Assembly (NCBI GenBank): GCA_900660155.1
Contig: CABFPE010000305.1
Coordinates: 353,221 to 379,817 of the forward strand
Source of the DNA: Hofstenia miamia
Lineage: Eukaryota > Xenacoelomorpha > Acoela > Hofsteniidae
Length of the DNA stretch: 26,597 nt
Direction: 5' to 3'
Part shown: piece after piece, positions 9,927 to 19,639 of the stretch
Numbering within the stretch: position 1 is the first letter of the stretch
Layout of the letters: each line of letters opens with the position of its first letter
Notes under the pieces: generated by a model
The model's input: only the letters and a program-made list of their open reading frames with translations
What the model was told of the DNA's origin: nothing
Database searches by the model: none
Made by a program: the position numbers and the translations under genes

Positions 9927-10477
9927 GAGAAAAACAAAATTGAATAAAAGAAACAAAGGAAAAAATTGAAAAAAAACAATAAAATTTTAAAAAACCGTGT
10001 GAGAAATTTGTAAAAAAAGAAAAAATATGCTACCTCCAACGCTAAGTGCAAATAAAGAAATCTATGTAGAAACAAACTTCGCTGTAGTAGACGCAAACAT
10101 TAGGTAATCAGTAGACGACAATGATTATAATTAATATAAGAGTAGACTAACTTAGTATATTATCCAGCATTAAATGCTGACTGATATGCCTCCCATGAAT
10201 AATTATTACTCTCCGCAAAGAATAAATCACATGCATATTACATGCATTGCACATTAATCACATCATCCAATGCACTTGCACATTAATCAAGTGATTTCAT
10301 TATGTATCTGTAAGATCCAATAAAAACATTACAATCAGCTGTTCACTCAGCTTTTAAATTTACTTGTGATCGATTTGAGGTATACTAAAGTTGTGATTTG
10401 AGAAACAGAGATATTATGTGTTTTGAGATATAGTAAACAGAATAGACTTGTAATACTTTTATCTTTTCTTCTCTATG
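9925..10477. other. Interior of the hAT-like element, non-coding
   Basis: This stretch lies between the LINE tail and the right subterminal repeats. It has an A-rich start, no protein domain, and a short direct repeat in which GCACATTAATCA occurs at 10249-10260 and 10279-10290. I read it as original non-coding sequence of the hAT-like element. Confidence 0.4.
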
Positions 10478-10598
10478 CCAGTCCGTGGCCCGCCAGTTAA
10501 GATCTCAGGCCACCCGTGGCCTGCCCCTTAATGTTTTGCCTTTGCCTGCCTGAGCCCACAGGCCACCGTCGGGCATCGAGCCGGCCCAAACACCACTA
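10478..10598. repeat. Right GC-rich subterminal repeats and terminal repeat
   Basis: This GC-rich cluster repeats CCGCC, GGCC and GCCTGCC motifs and includes AGTTAAGATCTCAGGCC, close to the left-end unit. The last 27 bases form the inverted partner of the terminus at 4719. Confidence 0.6.
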
Positions 10599-10606
10599 TC
10601 AAAAAG
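10599..10606. repeat. Right 8-bp target duplication of the hAT-like element
   Basis: TCAAAAAG lies directly outside the right terminal repeat and matches TCAAGAAG at 4711-4718 at 7 of 8 positions. Confidence 0.65.
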
Positions 10607-10906
10607 CCCAACTTAAATAGGGTTAATGATTTTAAAGAATTTGGTTTTCTTCTTTTAGTAAATTTCTAATTTCGCATCTAATAAATAATGGGAAATTAAT
10701 AAATAATCACATTGACGTCATTAATTATAGTTTCTTTTGTAAATTCTGTAATGTCTAGACGACAATTGATTCTCAAATTAAAAATCCACAATCAAACAAT
10801 TTCCTATTTTTCTATGTGAAGCATTCTATAATTAATTTAAAATGCACAAAAAGGAAGAACAGAACAGATTTTAGCGAATTCTTTTTACTTGCAGTATATA
10901 TATATA
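10607..10906. other. AT-rich spacer with TA repeat
   Basis: No feature is recognised apart from a short TA run at about 10895-10908, the landing site of the next element. Confidence 0.5.
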
Positions 10907-10908
10907 TA

Positions 10909-11840
10909 CAGGGTGGGGCAAAAGTAACCTTACCCAAACAGAATTCTTAATAGAAAGTTTTAATGCACAATACATGATATTTGCGTCTGGATCAATACGA
11001 GGCATTACGAAATTTACAAGCATATTCAGATAATTTTGGCCATTTACCGTTTCATCAAAAAAAATAAGGCCTAATAAGGAATGTCGATGATATGCATCCC
11101 CATACACAAACACCTTGAGATTGTACCTTTTTACTGTCATCAATAAGATGAGGGTTATCAATCGAATAATAAGCACAGTTATGCCTATTAATGGCACCAT
11201 GCAAGTGAAATGTCGCTTCATCTGTCCAAATGATTTTGTCAATGACAGTGGCATCATTTTGAGTCGTAGCCAGATACCATTAAGCAAACTGAGTTCTTCG
11301 ATCAAAGTCATCTTCATTCAAGGAATGCAATAAACGTGGTCTCCACATTTTTAGTTTTAGATCTTTCATAATTCTTAATAAGCTTCTCCTTGACAAATTT
11401 AGTTCAAAACTGGCTCTTCGCTTGGAAGTAGCAGGATGGGCCTCATAGAAAACTCGTACATTTTCTTGGTTGTCAATGCTACATGCAGTTCCTGTCTCAT
11501 GGAACTTTTTAGCAAGTTCATACATTGCCTATCTGGAAGGTACTGCTGCATTTGGAAAGATTTGCTTAAATTTATTCTGAACTTTATGCGAATCCTTTTC
11601 TTTCAGCCATTCTTCAAGAATTAAGATCCTCTGCTCTACTGTGAACGGCATTGCAACTCAATTAATCAATGCACAGTTAATAAAATATTCGATTAATAAA
11701 CCATCTATGATTGTAAAATGAAATGACGCTCTTAGACGATGGAATATTAGTCTAGATAAACAAAATATCTATTCTAGTTGAAACCTAGTGCTAATACTTC
11801 TTACTAATGATTTGGGTAAGGTTACTTTTGCCCCACCCTG
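10909..11840 (-). mobile_element. Tc1/mariner-type element, internally deleted
   Basis: Near-perfect terminal inverted repeats of about 27 bases begin CAGGGTGGGGCAAAAGTAAC at 10909; the reverse complement of the end at 11840 reads the same. TA flanks both sides (10907-10908 and 11841-11842). It carries a broken transposase on the minus strand. At 932 bp it is shorter than the roughly 1.3 kb expected for a full mariner-type element, because the 3' part of the transposase gene is missing. The intact ends suggest a fairly recent arrival compared with most elements in this window. Confidence 0.9.
10950..11651 (-). pseudogene. Mariner-type transposase, truncated (DUF4817-like HTH)
   Basis: The minus-strand ATG at 11651-11649 starts a readable DNA-binding region: MPFTVEQRILILEEWLKEKD, then KVQNKFKQIFPNAAVPSR. 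This is like the DUF4817 helix-turn-helix found in many arthropod transposases. An in-frame TAG follows near 11528. The second HTH region continues (MYELAKKFHETGT, RRASFELNLSRRSLLRIMKD), then a TAA near 11283 and the first catalytic block IIWTDEATFHLHGAINRHNC (about 11190-11249). After GVCVWGCIS a frameshift in a T/A run near 11055 leads to FFDETVNGQNYLNMLVNF and RIDPDANIMY. The second and third catalytic acids are absent, so the catalytic domain is truncated. It is inactive. Confidence 0.85.
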
Positions 11841-11848
11841 TATATATA

Positions 11849-12308
11849 CAGGGTGTAAAAAAGTCTTTGGAATATTGTATTACTGTATATTTACTGCATA
11901 AAATACTGCAAAAACAAGTTTAGCAAGTACAAAATAGAACGGGTAACAAGTGTAATTCAAATTCACAGTTCGTAACAAATTCAGTTATTCGAAATATCCA
12001 CCATTTACATCGTCACCGTCCACCAGTTTTTGTGAATACGTGGGTTTATAAAGATGGGCTCCAATTTTCATAAGGACATTATGAACTGACGTATGTGAAA
12101 TTCCCACCACTGATGCCCCTTATTTCAGGAGTTTGCTCATCACCAGTGGCTGTTACGGTCCGTCCAGATCTAGGCCGATCATCAATAATGGAACCCGTCT
12201 CAAGGCATTTCTACTTTCAATAGTACATTGAGCTGTGCGATGGGGCGGGCTTATTATATTTTTCTTCAAACATTTCACATACTGCAGCCACGCTCTTATA
12301 AGATACTA
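11849..12308 (-). mobile_element. Deleted mariner-like element, copy 2, cut by gap
   Basis: It starts CAGGGTGTAAAAAAGTCTTT at 11849, only 8 bases (TATATATA) after the end of the preceding element, and matches 13537-14037 closely. It lacks about 40 bases present in the other copy (near 12116). Its minus strand encodes pieces of the same N-terminal transposase: EKYNKPAPSHSS, ETGSIIDDRPRSGRTVTATG and the C-terminal VDGDDVNGG. The right end is lost in the run of Ns. Confidence 0.85.
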
Positions 12309-13308
12309 NNNNNNNNNNNNNNNNNNNNNNNNNNNNNNNNNNNNNNNNNNNNNNNNNNNNNNNNNNNNNNNNNNNNNNNNNNNNNNNNNNNNNNNNNNNN
12401 NNNNNNNNNNNNNNNNNNNNNNNNNNNNNNNNNNNNNNNNNNNNNNNNNNNNNNNNNNNNNNNNNNNNNNNNNNNNNNNNNNNNNNNNNNNNNNNNNNNN
12501 NNNNNNNNNNNNNNNNNNNNNNNNNNNNNNNNNNNNNNNNNNNNNNNNNNNNNNNNNNNNNNNNNNNNNNNNNNNNNNNNNNNNNNNNNNNNNNNNNNNN
12601 NNNNNNNNNNNNNNNNNNNNNNNNNNNNNNNNNNNNNNNNNNNNNNNNNNNNNNNNNNNNNNNNNNNNNNNNNNNNNNNNNNNNNNNNNNNNNNNNNNNN
12701 NNNNNNNNNNNNNNNNNNNNNNNNNNNNNNNNNNNNNNNNNNNNNNNNNNNNNNNNNNNNNNNNNNNNNNNNNNNNNNNNNNNNNNNNNNNNNNNNNNNN
12801 NNNNNNNNNNNNNNNNNNNNNNNNNNNNNNNNNNNNNNNNNNNNNNNNNNNNNNNNNNNNNNNNNNNNNNNNNNNNNNNNNNNNNNNNNNNNNNNNNNNN
12901 NNNNNNNNNNNNNNNNNNNNNNNNNNNNNNNNNNNNNNNNNNNNNNNNNNNNNNNNNNNNNNNNNNNNNNNNNNNNNNNNNNNNNNNNNNNNNNNNNNNN
13001 NNNNNNNNNNNNNNNNNNNNNNNNNNNNNNNNNNNNNNNNNNNNNNNNNNNNNNNNNNNNNNNNNNNNNNNNNNNNNNNNNNNNNNNNNNNNNNNNNNNN
13101 NNNNNNNNNNNNNNNNNNNNNNNNNNNNNNNNNNNNNNNNNNNNNNNNNNNNNNNNNNNNNNNNNNNNNNNNNNNNNNNNNNNNNNNNNNNNNNNNNNNN
13201 NNNNNNNNNNNNNNNNNNNNNNNNNNNNNNNNNNNNNNNNNNNNNNNNNNNNNNNNNNNNNNNNNNNNNNNNNNNNNNNNNNNNNNNNNNNNNNNNNNNN
13301 NNNNNNNN
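12309..13308. other. Assembly gap, 1000 Ns
   Basis: Exactly 1000 undetermined bases, which suggests a placeholder of unknown true size. The left flank stops inside a mariner-like element that has a near-identical copy just downstream, so the gap probably reflects repeat confusion. Open frames running across it are meaningless. Confidence 0.97.
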
Positions 13309-13536
13309 GATCTGGCCTGTAAAAAACAATATATATATAATGTAATATTAATCACATTCAAGTTGAAGACTTCCCGCGAAGTCTGAGGGTATTTTTCAAA
13401 TTTTACGAACAAATTTAGAATTGTATAGAAGAAGAAACTATATTTTGTACTAAATTTAATCATATAAATATTTGTCAAGGTACAAAAGTGCGTCTATACA
13501 TGCACACTATTATATATATATATATATATATATATA
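13309..13536. other. Spacer after the gap, ending in a TA microsatellite
   Basis: The sequence is AT-rich and non-coding. It contains a small inverted repeat (GACTTCCCGCGAAGTC near 13367-13382) and ends in a TA run from about 13510 to 13536, the insertion site of the next element. Confidence 0.6.
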
Positions 13537-14429
13537 CAGGGTGTAAAAAAAGTCTTTGGAATATTGTATTACTGTATATTTACTGCATAAAATACTGCAA
13601 AAACAAGTTTAGCAAATACAAAATAGAACGGGTAACCAGTGTAATTCAAATGCACAGTTCGTAACAAATTCAGTTATTCGAAATGTCCACCATTCACATC
13701 GTCACCGTCCACCAGTACTTGTGAATACGTGGGTTTATAAGGATGGGCTCCAATTTTCATAAGGACAAATATGAACTGACGTATGTGAAATGCCCACCAC
13801 TGATGCCATTTCGCGAGTTAATTTTGTTGGATTGCTGTCGATTAAGCCCCTTATTTCAGCAGTTTGCTCATCACCAGTGGCTGTTACGGTCCGTCCAGAT
13901 CTAGGCCGATCATCAATAATGGAACCCGTCTCAAGGCATTTCTACTTTCAATAGTACATTGAGCTGTGCGATGGGGCGGGCTTATTATATTTTTCTTCAA
14001 ACATTTCACATACTGCAGCCACGCTCTTATAAGATACTAGCCACGAAACGATGTGAGCTTTTTCAACAATGTCATTTGGTAGGACACTTTCAGTAGACTT
14101 TAATGAAACACAGTCAACGAGTCAAATGTCTCGAGTCAGCTATGCGTGCGTTTTCAAGGTCATGCTGTCTATTATCGATTCGAAGGTGATGACAAAGCTT
14201 AGCTTAGCTTAGATTTGATTAATTTGATTAACATTTAACTTATCAGTCCTCCTTCACTTATCATAAGATGATGATGCTCTGAGATAATGGCAACCATTAG
14301 GCTACCAAGTATCCGAAAATAGCGTAACGTTTTCATTCTAACTAAATGCCTTTTATTTTGAAAAAATCCGTAATATTGACATTCGAAATACAGTTTATGC
14401 AATATTCCAAAAACTTTTTTTACAACCTG
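13537..14429 (-). mobile_element. Deleted mariner-like element, copy 1, both ends present
   Basis: The left end CAGGGTGTAAAAAAAGTCTT at 13537 pairs with the right end, whose reverse complement from 14429 reads CAGGTTGTAAAAAAAGTTTT. The match covers about 30 bases with only two or three differences. TA flanks both ends (13535-13536 and 14430-14431). The 893-bp element carries a minus-strand transposase remnant whose catalytic core has been removed. A second copy at 11849 has the same internal junction, so this deleted form itself multiplied and behaves as a non-autonomous family. Confidence 0.9.
13674..14100 (-). pseudogene. Mariner-like transposase: DNA-binding part fused to tail
   Basis: Reading on the minus strand from about 14100, VLPNDIVEKAHIVSWLVSYK and SVAAVCEMFEEKYNKPAPSH form the first helix-turn-helix. 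Stops follow near 13945. Then KCLETGSIIDDRPRSGRT gives the inter-HTH linker, and TREMASVVGISHTSVH the second HTH. After a frameshift, HPYKPTYSQ is joined directly to VDGDDVNGGHFE and a stop at 13674-13676. That last piece resembles the extreme C-terminus of this transposase type (NGGHFEHLL). The three catalytic acids, roughly 200 or more residues, are missing. DNA-binding capacity may once have survived alone, but the stops make present expression of the whole unlikely. Confidence 0.8.
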
Positions 14430-14431
14430 TA

Positions 14432-14647
14432 TATATTTGAGTGTTTCGGATGCCTATATGTACTAATATTAAGAATTCCCAACATATTATTTTAGGCATT
14501 AAGCATTTCATTTGCTTAAAATTAATACAAATTATATTAATTTCACCAGTTACATTGATGTTTTAAGTTTCAGCAACAAATTATAATTTGTTATATTTAG
14601 TTTGATTAAATTGATAAAAAAATTTTAATTTGATATATGATAACAAG
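14432..14647. other. Anonymous AT-rich spacer
   Basis: Nothing recognisable lies between the mariner-like copy and the GC-rich MITE. Confidence 0.5.
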
Positions 14648-14721
14648 CAGGGACTGGGACCAAACAAATTTTTTTCGGAACGGAGACCAGGACCAAGTGT
14701 AACTGGTCCTGCCCATCTCTA
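14648..14721. mobile_element. Short hAT-like MITE (degenerate)
   Basis: The left end CAGGGACTGGGACC and the reverse complement of the right end (TAGAGATGGGCAGGACCAGT) form an imperfect terminal inverted repeat with hAT-type CAGGGATGGG character. Internal GGACC/GGTCC repeats occur. I could not find a convincing 8-bp target duplication, so the exact ends are uncertain. Confidence 0.5.
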
Positions 14722-15147
14722 AATGAGAAACCTTTGTAGGGAAAAATTTCATTGAATTTAAAATTTGGAATCGAAATCTCAAATTGCATCGTTTATTAAA
14801 TATATACTAGCATAATCGAAACCAGTGGCGTATTTAGGGTTCCTACGTTGATTCTTACCTGTTCAAAAATATAAAAATTTAAAAGCAATGTTAAAAAATT
14901 TAGATCTAATATGGTAAATCCATTTTAAGAATCCATTCCTGCAATATTTTGACAATTGGCAGAAAGATGTTTCCCCTCTTTGACAAAATCATGTATCAGC
15001 ATCAGATCGAAGCCAGTGTGTTTCATTTCTTGAAATGGAATGCTATAGCAAATGGAGTTATTAACACAATTTTTGCAAATGCACACTGCCTTTGTTTTTC
15101 GATAAATAAACGCAACAGTACAGTAAAAAATTATTAAGGAAAAGAAT
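14722..15147. other. AT-rich spacer with a solo hAT-type terminus
   Basis: CAGTGGCGTATTTAGGG at 14823-14839 closely resembles the CAGTGGCGTA..TAGG start common to many hAT elements. No matching inverted end was found, so this may be an orphan terminus. An open frame at 14949-15137 has no recognisable motif. Confidence 0.35.
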
Positions 15148-15155
15148 ATTCACAC
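15148..15155. repeat. Left 8-bp target duplication ATTCACAC
   Basis: Identical to 15254-15261 on the other side of the MITE at 15156-15253. Confidence 0.85.
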
Positions 15156-15253
15156 CAGACTTGTCAACGAGCCGTGATTTCTAAGCTCGGCTCGTTTAAA
15201 TTTTGAGTAAGTTCGGCCCTGCTCTTTAGAAGCTCGGCTCGTTGACAAGTTTG
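15156..15253. mobile_element. 98-bp hAT-type MITE with perfect 8-bp duplication
   Basis: The left terminus CAGACTTGTCAACGAGCCG and the reverse complement of the right terminus (CAAACTTGTCAACGAGCCG) match at 18 of 19 positions. Identical ATTCACAC octamers flank it. The interior repeats AGCTCGGCTCG. It has no coding capacity, and an 8-bp duplication with a CA-starting terminus fits the hAT superfamily. It would fold into a hairpin over nearly its whole length. Confidence 0.88.
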
Positions 15254-15261
15254 ATTCACAC
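15254..15261. repeat. Right 8-bp target duplication ATTCACAC
   Basis: Identical to 15148-15155. Confidence 0.85.
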
Positions 15262-16079
15262 TTAAATCACAAAATACAGAAACCTGCCAATGAATTTGAA
15301 AAGCAAGCATATTTCAAAACTGGGCTTTTCCATTACAAACGTTTTCTCCTGAGGCAAATTTTTCTGAAAAATATTGGTTTAGTTCACAATCAGCTTTGCT
15401 AGAATATGACCGTCATTTTATAAGTTTCAAAGCCATTTGTACAATGAAGTGATTTTAATAATATTTCCATTTGAACATAGAATTCTTTATCTCTGAAAAA
15501 CATCTTTTAAAAATGACATAAAAACTTTCTATAACAAAAATCTGTTTATGACCAATGATTGCTGGGATGCAAATGTCACAAAAATTACTATACGACCACT
15601 CAATGTTGAAGTGATACTAGCATGATAGATTTATTGTATGAATTTTGTTATTTTTTTGCAGCTATTCAAATAATTTATATGGTTTTAGTTGAATAATGAA
15701 CATCATATATTATTGTGTTGCTAATTTTCCTTTGTGTTGTCAGTATGGCAAATACAGCAAAATAATTACTTGAAGGATTAGGTTAGAAAATAGAAAAAAT
15801 CATATAATCATATATTACCTTTTCAGCATAAGGTTTTACTTTAATAAAAATTGTAACTAGAACATTGTAAATAATTAATAGTGACAGCATTAGTTGATTT
15901 TTTTATAAGTAAAACTGATATCTTAATTAAAAATGTTTAACAAATTTAAATGAGAGGAATTTTTAAAAAATGCAATAACTGTTTTTAACTAATGCAAGTG
16001 AATCGCATATCGAGTTCTTAAGGCATGCAAATATATATGTTCGCATGCCCACTATCTCCCATGAGTATTCACGTGCATG
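15262..16079. other. Anonymous AT-rich sequence
   Basis: No domain is recognised. A short palindromic pair, GGCATGC at 16022-16028 and GCATGCC about 14 bases later, could form a small hairpin but has no assignable role. Confidence 0.45.
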
Positions 16080-16087
16080 CTCTGCAT
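16080..16087. repeat. Left 8-bp target duplication CTCTGCAT
   Basis: Identical to 16325-16332, flanking the MITE at 16088-16324. Confidence 0.82.
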
Positions 16088-16324
16088 GAGAGAGTTGCAA
16101 TATGAGGTAAACATGGACCCGATCGGGATAATTACTACCAGAACTAGACCCGACCCGAAAATTAAATACCCGATAATACTTTACGTCTTTGAACTTTCTC
16201 AAATCAATCGGTAGTTAACATCACTATTATTTAATAATCAATCCTTAACTCAACCCGACAATTTGAGACCCGAACCGACCTGAAATCGGGTCGGGTTTAT
16301 ACGGGTACCTGATGCCACTCTCTA
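16088..16324. mobile_element. 237-bp hAT-type MITE with CCCGA repeats
   Basis: The left end GAGAGAGTTGCAATATGAGG and the reverse complement of the right end (TAGAGAGTGGCATCAGGTA) are imperfect inverted repeats. Perfect CTCTGCAT octamers lie outside both. Subterminal ACCCGACCCGA and ACCCGATCGGG blocks near the left are mirrored by TCGGGTCGGG and ACGGGT near the right. The structure (short TIR, GC-rich subterminal repeats, AT-rich centre, 8-bp duplication) is that of a hAT MITE. An open frame at 15963-16202 on the minus strand overlaps it and is incidental. Confidence 0.82.
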
Positions 16325-16332
16325 CTCTGCAT
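16325..16332. repeat. Right 8-bp target duplication CTCTGCAT
   Basis: Identical to 16080-16087. Confidence 0.82.
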
Positions 16333-18717
16333 ACTCTGTTTCGCAGCCAATGAAATACGGCACATTTTTCTTGTTAATTTTGAATTTTTATTGAGGGTTT
16401 CCTAAATGAGAAAAACTTTTTAACATTTCAAATTTGTCGTTGAATTTCTAAGTTATTAATCCCAAAAAACTAATATACCAACAATTTGAAAGCACCACGT
16501 GATAGAGGAGACTGTCCGCTTTAATTTTTTCTCTTATTCCACGATCCGACTTTGTCCCCACATGGGGCTTAGATGGTTTCGAAATATTATAACTTCTTGA
16601 ACCTTAGGAATGTAGAGAATTTTTATCTTTTCAAAAAATTGGAAATTCTCAAAGAAAAAGTTTTATCTTTTATGCTATGATAGAAATTGTCAACATTGCA
16701 TTCAAGTCTGTTCCCAATTAGACATGTAAACGGTTAACAATTTCCTAATAGATTTGAAGAAAATTCTTGTAAATGTGGAGGGCAGGGTGTTTAAGTTTAA
16801 AATTACGTTGTTGATTTGAAATAAGTTATTTCAGAAACTTTTGAAAAATATGCAGGAAAGATTGTTACTTACGTTCTGCTATGGACATGTTTCAAATAAT
16901 GAATTCCAAAAAGACCACAGAAATATGTCACATGTGTGCCAACTGTAAACAATTGGCTAAATTTGTTTAATGACCTACAGGATTTTATTACTTAACGAAA
17001 GACTCTTAATATGCTAACTGACACCATTATTTTGGCAGTATTACAAACTTAGAGAAAGCTTATTAAATAAACGTTAATCATAAACATTAGCACTTTAATA
17101 AAGAAAATTGCTAAAAGTTTTATGCACAACACATTTATAATAACTTGCATCTCAAATTTTGCATATGAGAAAAATAGCTATTGTAGTAATATTATAAGAT
17201 GAAAACATTTTAAAAATTTAAAGAACATCATCATAGCATTAAATACGACAGGCTGTATTGGAAAAAAGACTGAATAGAAATGTCAACCTTAGTATTAGAT
17301 GAATTTTTCTTTGAGACATTGAATGCAATCTTGAATGTCGATTCCTTAATAAAGTATATCACTTAAATCAGCAAATTAAGTAAGTAATTAAGGTAGCTTA
17401 AGATAAATGCAAAAATATTTTAAATTATTATCGCATCAGGTGGTGTTTTCCTAACAACTAATACCATCAATAAATATGGAAGTTACGTTATAACTTTAAG
17501 TCAATAATTCTCTCTCAATACTCGAAGTGCCAACACTAGGCGCATTATTGAAATTCAAGATTGTCACGGTAATATCATAATTATTTTTTCGCTCCATTAA
17601 TCAGCAACTTATGCATACAGAAATATTGTTGTTGCATTATAAAGCTAAATATTAAAAAGTTAAGAGCATCGATGTATTATCATCGCCATATTGAATCAGT
17701 TATGCCATGCATTTCATTTACTAAAAATATAGGTGCTGGAGTTGCTCCGTGAAATACACCCTGGCCTACTAATAAACACTAACTATAACGAGTATTCTTG
17801 GTTTATGTTCCGTTTGCTGTCTTGTAGTTTGCTGCTAGCGGATACCTTTTAAGAACGCCAACAGATGTCTTACTATATGAATTTGAGTATTTAAATTGAA
17901 TTGACGTAATGCATAGTTTTAATGTTATGAATGTAGTTTTAAAGAAAATTCAGGAACTTGGCTACTTAGCTGTTATATCACGAGATGTATTTTGTCAGCT
18001 GTTATTAAAAAATTAGTGCAAATCATCAATGTATTTATCTCGAACAGTTGAATCGTGCAGGAATCATTGCTACGAGAGACTATTTTATGGACTCTTAAGC
18101 TCTTGTATTTGTGAACTGGATCACACGAAACATAGCCTTCGCGATACAGTCCCCTTAATTGTAATGAAAATTTTGCAAAACCTACTCCATTTTTTGTCCA
18201 AAACACATTGATAGATCAATACTGCTTCTGGTTAAGGTAGCCATCAACATCTTTCTAAAAAATATGCAGAAGCTTCTACGAGATTGTGTTCAGAAGAATA
18301 TTTTGAAAGGCATAAAAGCGACTAAAATATTTCTACTTGATTTACAGGCACTTAATCTTTTATTTTTACTATACATGAAAATGTTGTGAAATTTACAATA
18401 AAGATGGTTTACGCATTACATGTAGAAATAATTTCAAAAAGCTTTCGCAATATGACAAACTTTGATGTAATTGAAATTACCCCTTTTTAGAGGCATGAGT
18501 GTGGGAACCCTGGCAGTCATTATTAGAAGGGCATGTGTACATTGTTGTTGACAGGTAGCCAAGTAAAAAATATATCATTCACATCAATTGTGAGGAAGCC
18601 ATGTCTTCAATAACTAGTTGTAAAAATTGTATTATTGCTTAAAAATCCTAAACAATATAATTTTTACAATGTAATGCTATGATTAATAGAGCATGCTATA
18701 CTTACGGAAATATTTAA
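16333..18717. other. Long anonymous AT-rich stretch
   Basis: I found no coding domain, RNA gene or element end in these 2.4 kb. Overlapping open frames on both strands at 17973-18211 are about 60-77 codons long and have no motif that I recognise. Confidence 0.45.
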
Positions 18718-18930
18718 TTATTTGATCATGTAGTTATTTTCAAAAAGCTTACTTATTGGGAAAGCAATCGAAATTGGCCTGAATTTTTTAGCAAGTGATG
18801 GATAGTTTTTAGTAAACATAGGAATAGTATGAGCAAGCTTTAGATTTTCCGAAAAGTAATTGTTTTTTAGAGATTCATTAAAGATGAAACTTAAAGGACT
18901 TGCCACCATACTTGAGCAATTTTAGGTGCC
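18718..18930 (-). pseudogene. LINE reverse transcriptase fragment
   Basis: An open minus-strand stretch of about 63 codons (18909 down to 18718) reads ASPLSFIFNESLKNNYFSEN, then LKLAHTIPMFTKNYPSLAKK, FRPISIAFPISKLFENN. These are the first conserved blocks of non-LTR RTs: 'PL..IFN.sl..g.fP..lK.a.viPifKkgd......yRPISil...sKifE'. Two or three substitutions change typical residues (FTKN for FKKG). Motif A and the catalytic YADD are absent, so this is a short scrap. It is a different lineage from the LINE at 4815-9926 and possibly kin to the relic at 1720-2270. It cannot be functional. Confidence 0.8.
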
Positions 18931-19523
18931 CATGAGAGATTGCTTAAAGGACCATTTGCTAGTTACTAAAACTTAATAACTAGACCTGAAACAGAAACAA
19001 AATTCAGACTTAGCAGTAAAATATTTGAGTGAATCGTTTTCATGCTTAATTAGCGTCAATTACATTTCCTATATTAATAAAGATCTTGTTGAATTTATTA
19101 AAGTCTTAAAATCATCAGTAAGATCTATAGGACATTGGTCTTTTATATTAATAGGATTATGAACTAACTTCCATTTTTACTTTTGATTTAGAAAATACGT
19201 GCATTTATTTATTGTAAAGTAGTGATGCCCTACGGTTCTATAAAAAAACAAATTTTTATGAGATCAAGAATTTTTAAATTACTTGTTCTTTTCACAACAT
19301 TTCAGGTTTCTAAGACTTACCAGGCAGATTTAGTTTTGATGCTTGAATTAACCACTATTTTCTATTTAGAGTAATGTCTGTTGAAATAAAATGAAAAAAT
19401 TTCTAAAAATGCCAAAATTAAACTTAAATGATTGCAAAATACACTGGCAGCCAACTTTTTGATAAAAAGCAAATTTAAATTTATTGATTCTATCGGTACA
19501 ATTGTCATTGCAGTTTTTGGCGA
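18931..19523. other. Anonymous AT-rich sequence
   Basis: Nothing recognisable. It may hold further LINE decay products upstream of the RT fragment. Confidence 0.4.
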
Positions 19524-19639
19524 GTGATTCTAGTTATTAAAATTGTTAAATATAACAGTGGTGAGAGAGTTAGCATTAGGAGATGTAGTAACATACAATA
19601 TTGTTCTCAGCTAACATCATTTTCTACTCATAAAGTTAT

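Larger units (their letters stand above)
4719..10598. mobile_element. hAT-like non-autonomous element hosting a LINE
   Basis: The left end reads TAGTTATGTCCGGGCCGCCC from 4719. The reverse complement of the right end at 10598 reads TAGTGGTGTTTGGGCCGGCT. Both then reach TGCCCG, giving about 22 matches in 27 with two small gaps. Flanking 8-bp sequences match 7 of 8. Both ends carry clusters of short GC-rich repeats in otherwise AT-rich DNA, a typical subterminal arrangement for hAT elements. No hAT transposase is seen inside. Nearly all the interior is the LINE at about 4815-9926, so the original element was probably only several hundred bases (about 4719-4810 plus 9930-10598). The superfamily call rests on TIR form and duplication length. 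Confidence 0.62.

Noticed and set aside
9761..10096. Minus-strand 111-codon frame rich in Phe, Leu and Ile, as a membrane protein
   Set aside because: It is the antisense of the A-rich and AAT-rich LINE 3' tail. The hydrophobic composition follows from T-rich codons.
12217..13478. Four long open frames of 364-390 codons across the gap
   Set aside because: They are almost entirely unknown residues from the 1000 Ns, and only their edges are real sequence from a mariner-like element and its spacer.
17973..18211. Overlapping 60-77 codon frames on both strands
   Set aside because: They have no recognisable motif and mutual overlap, at lengths expected by chance.
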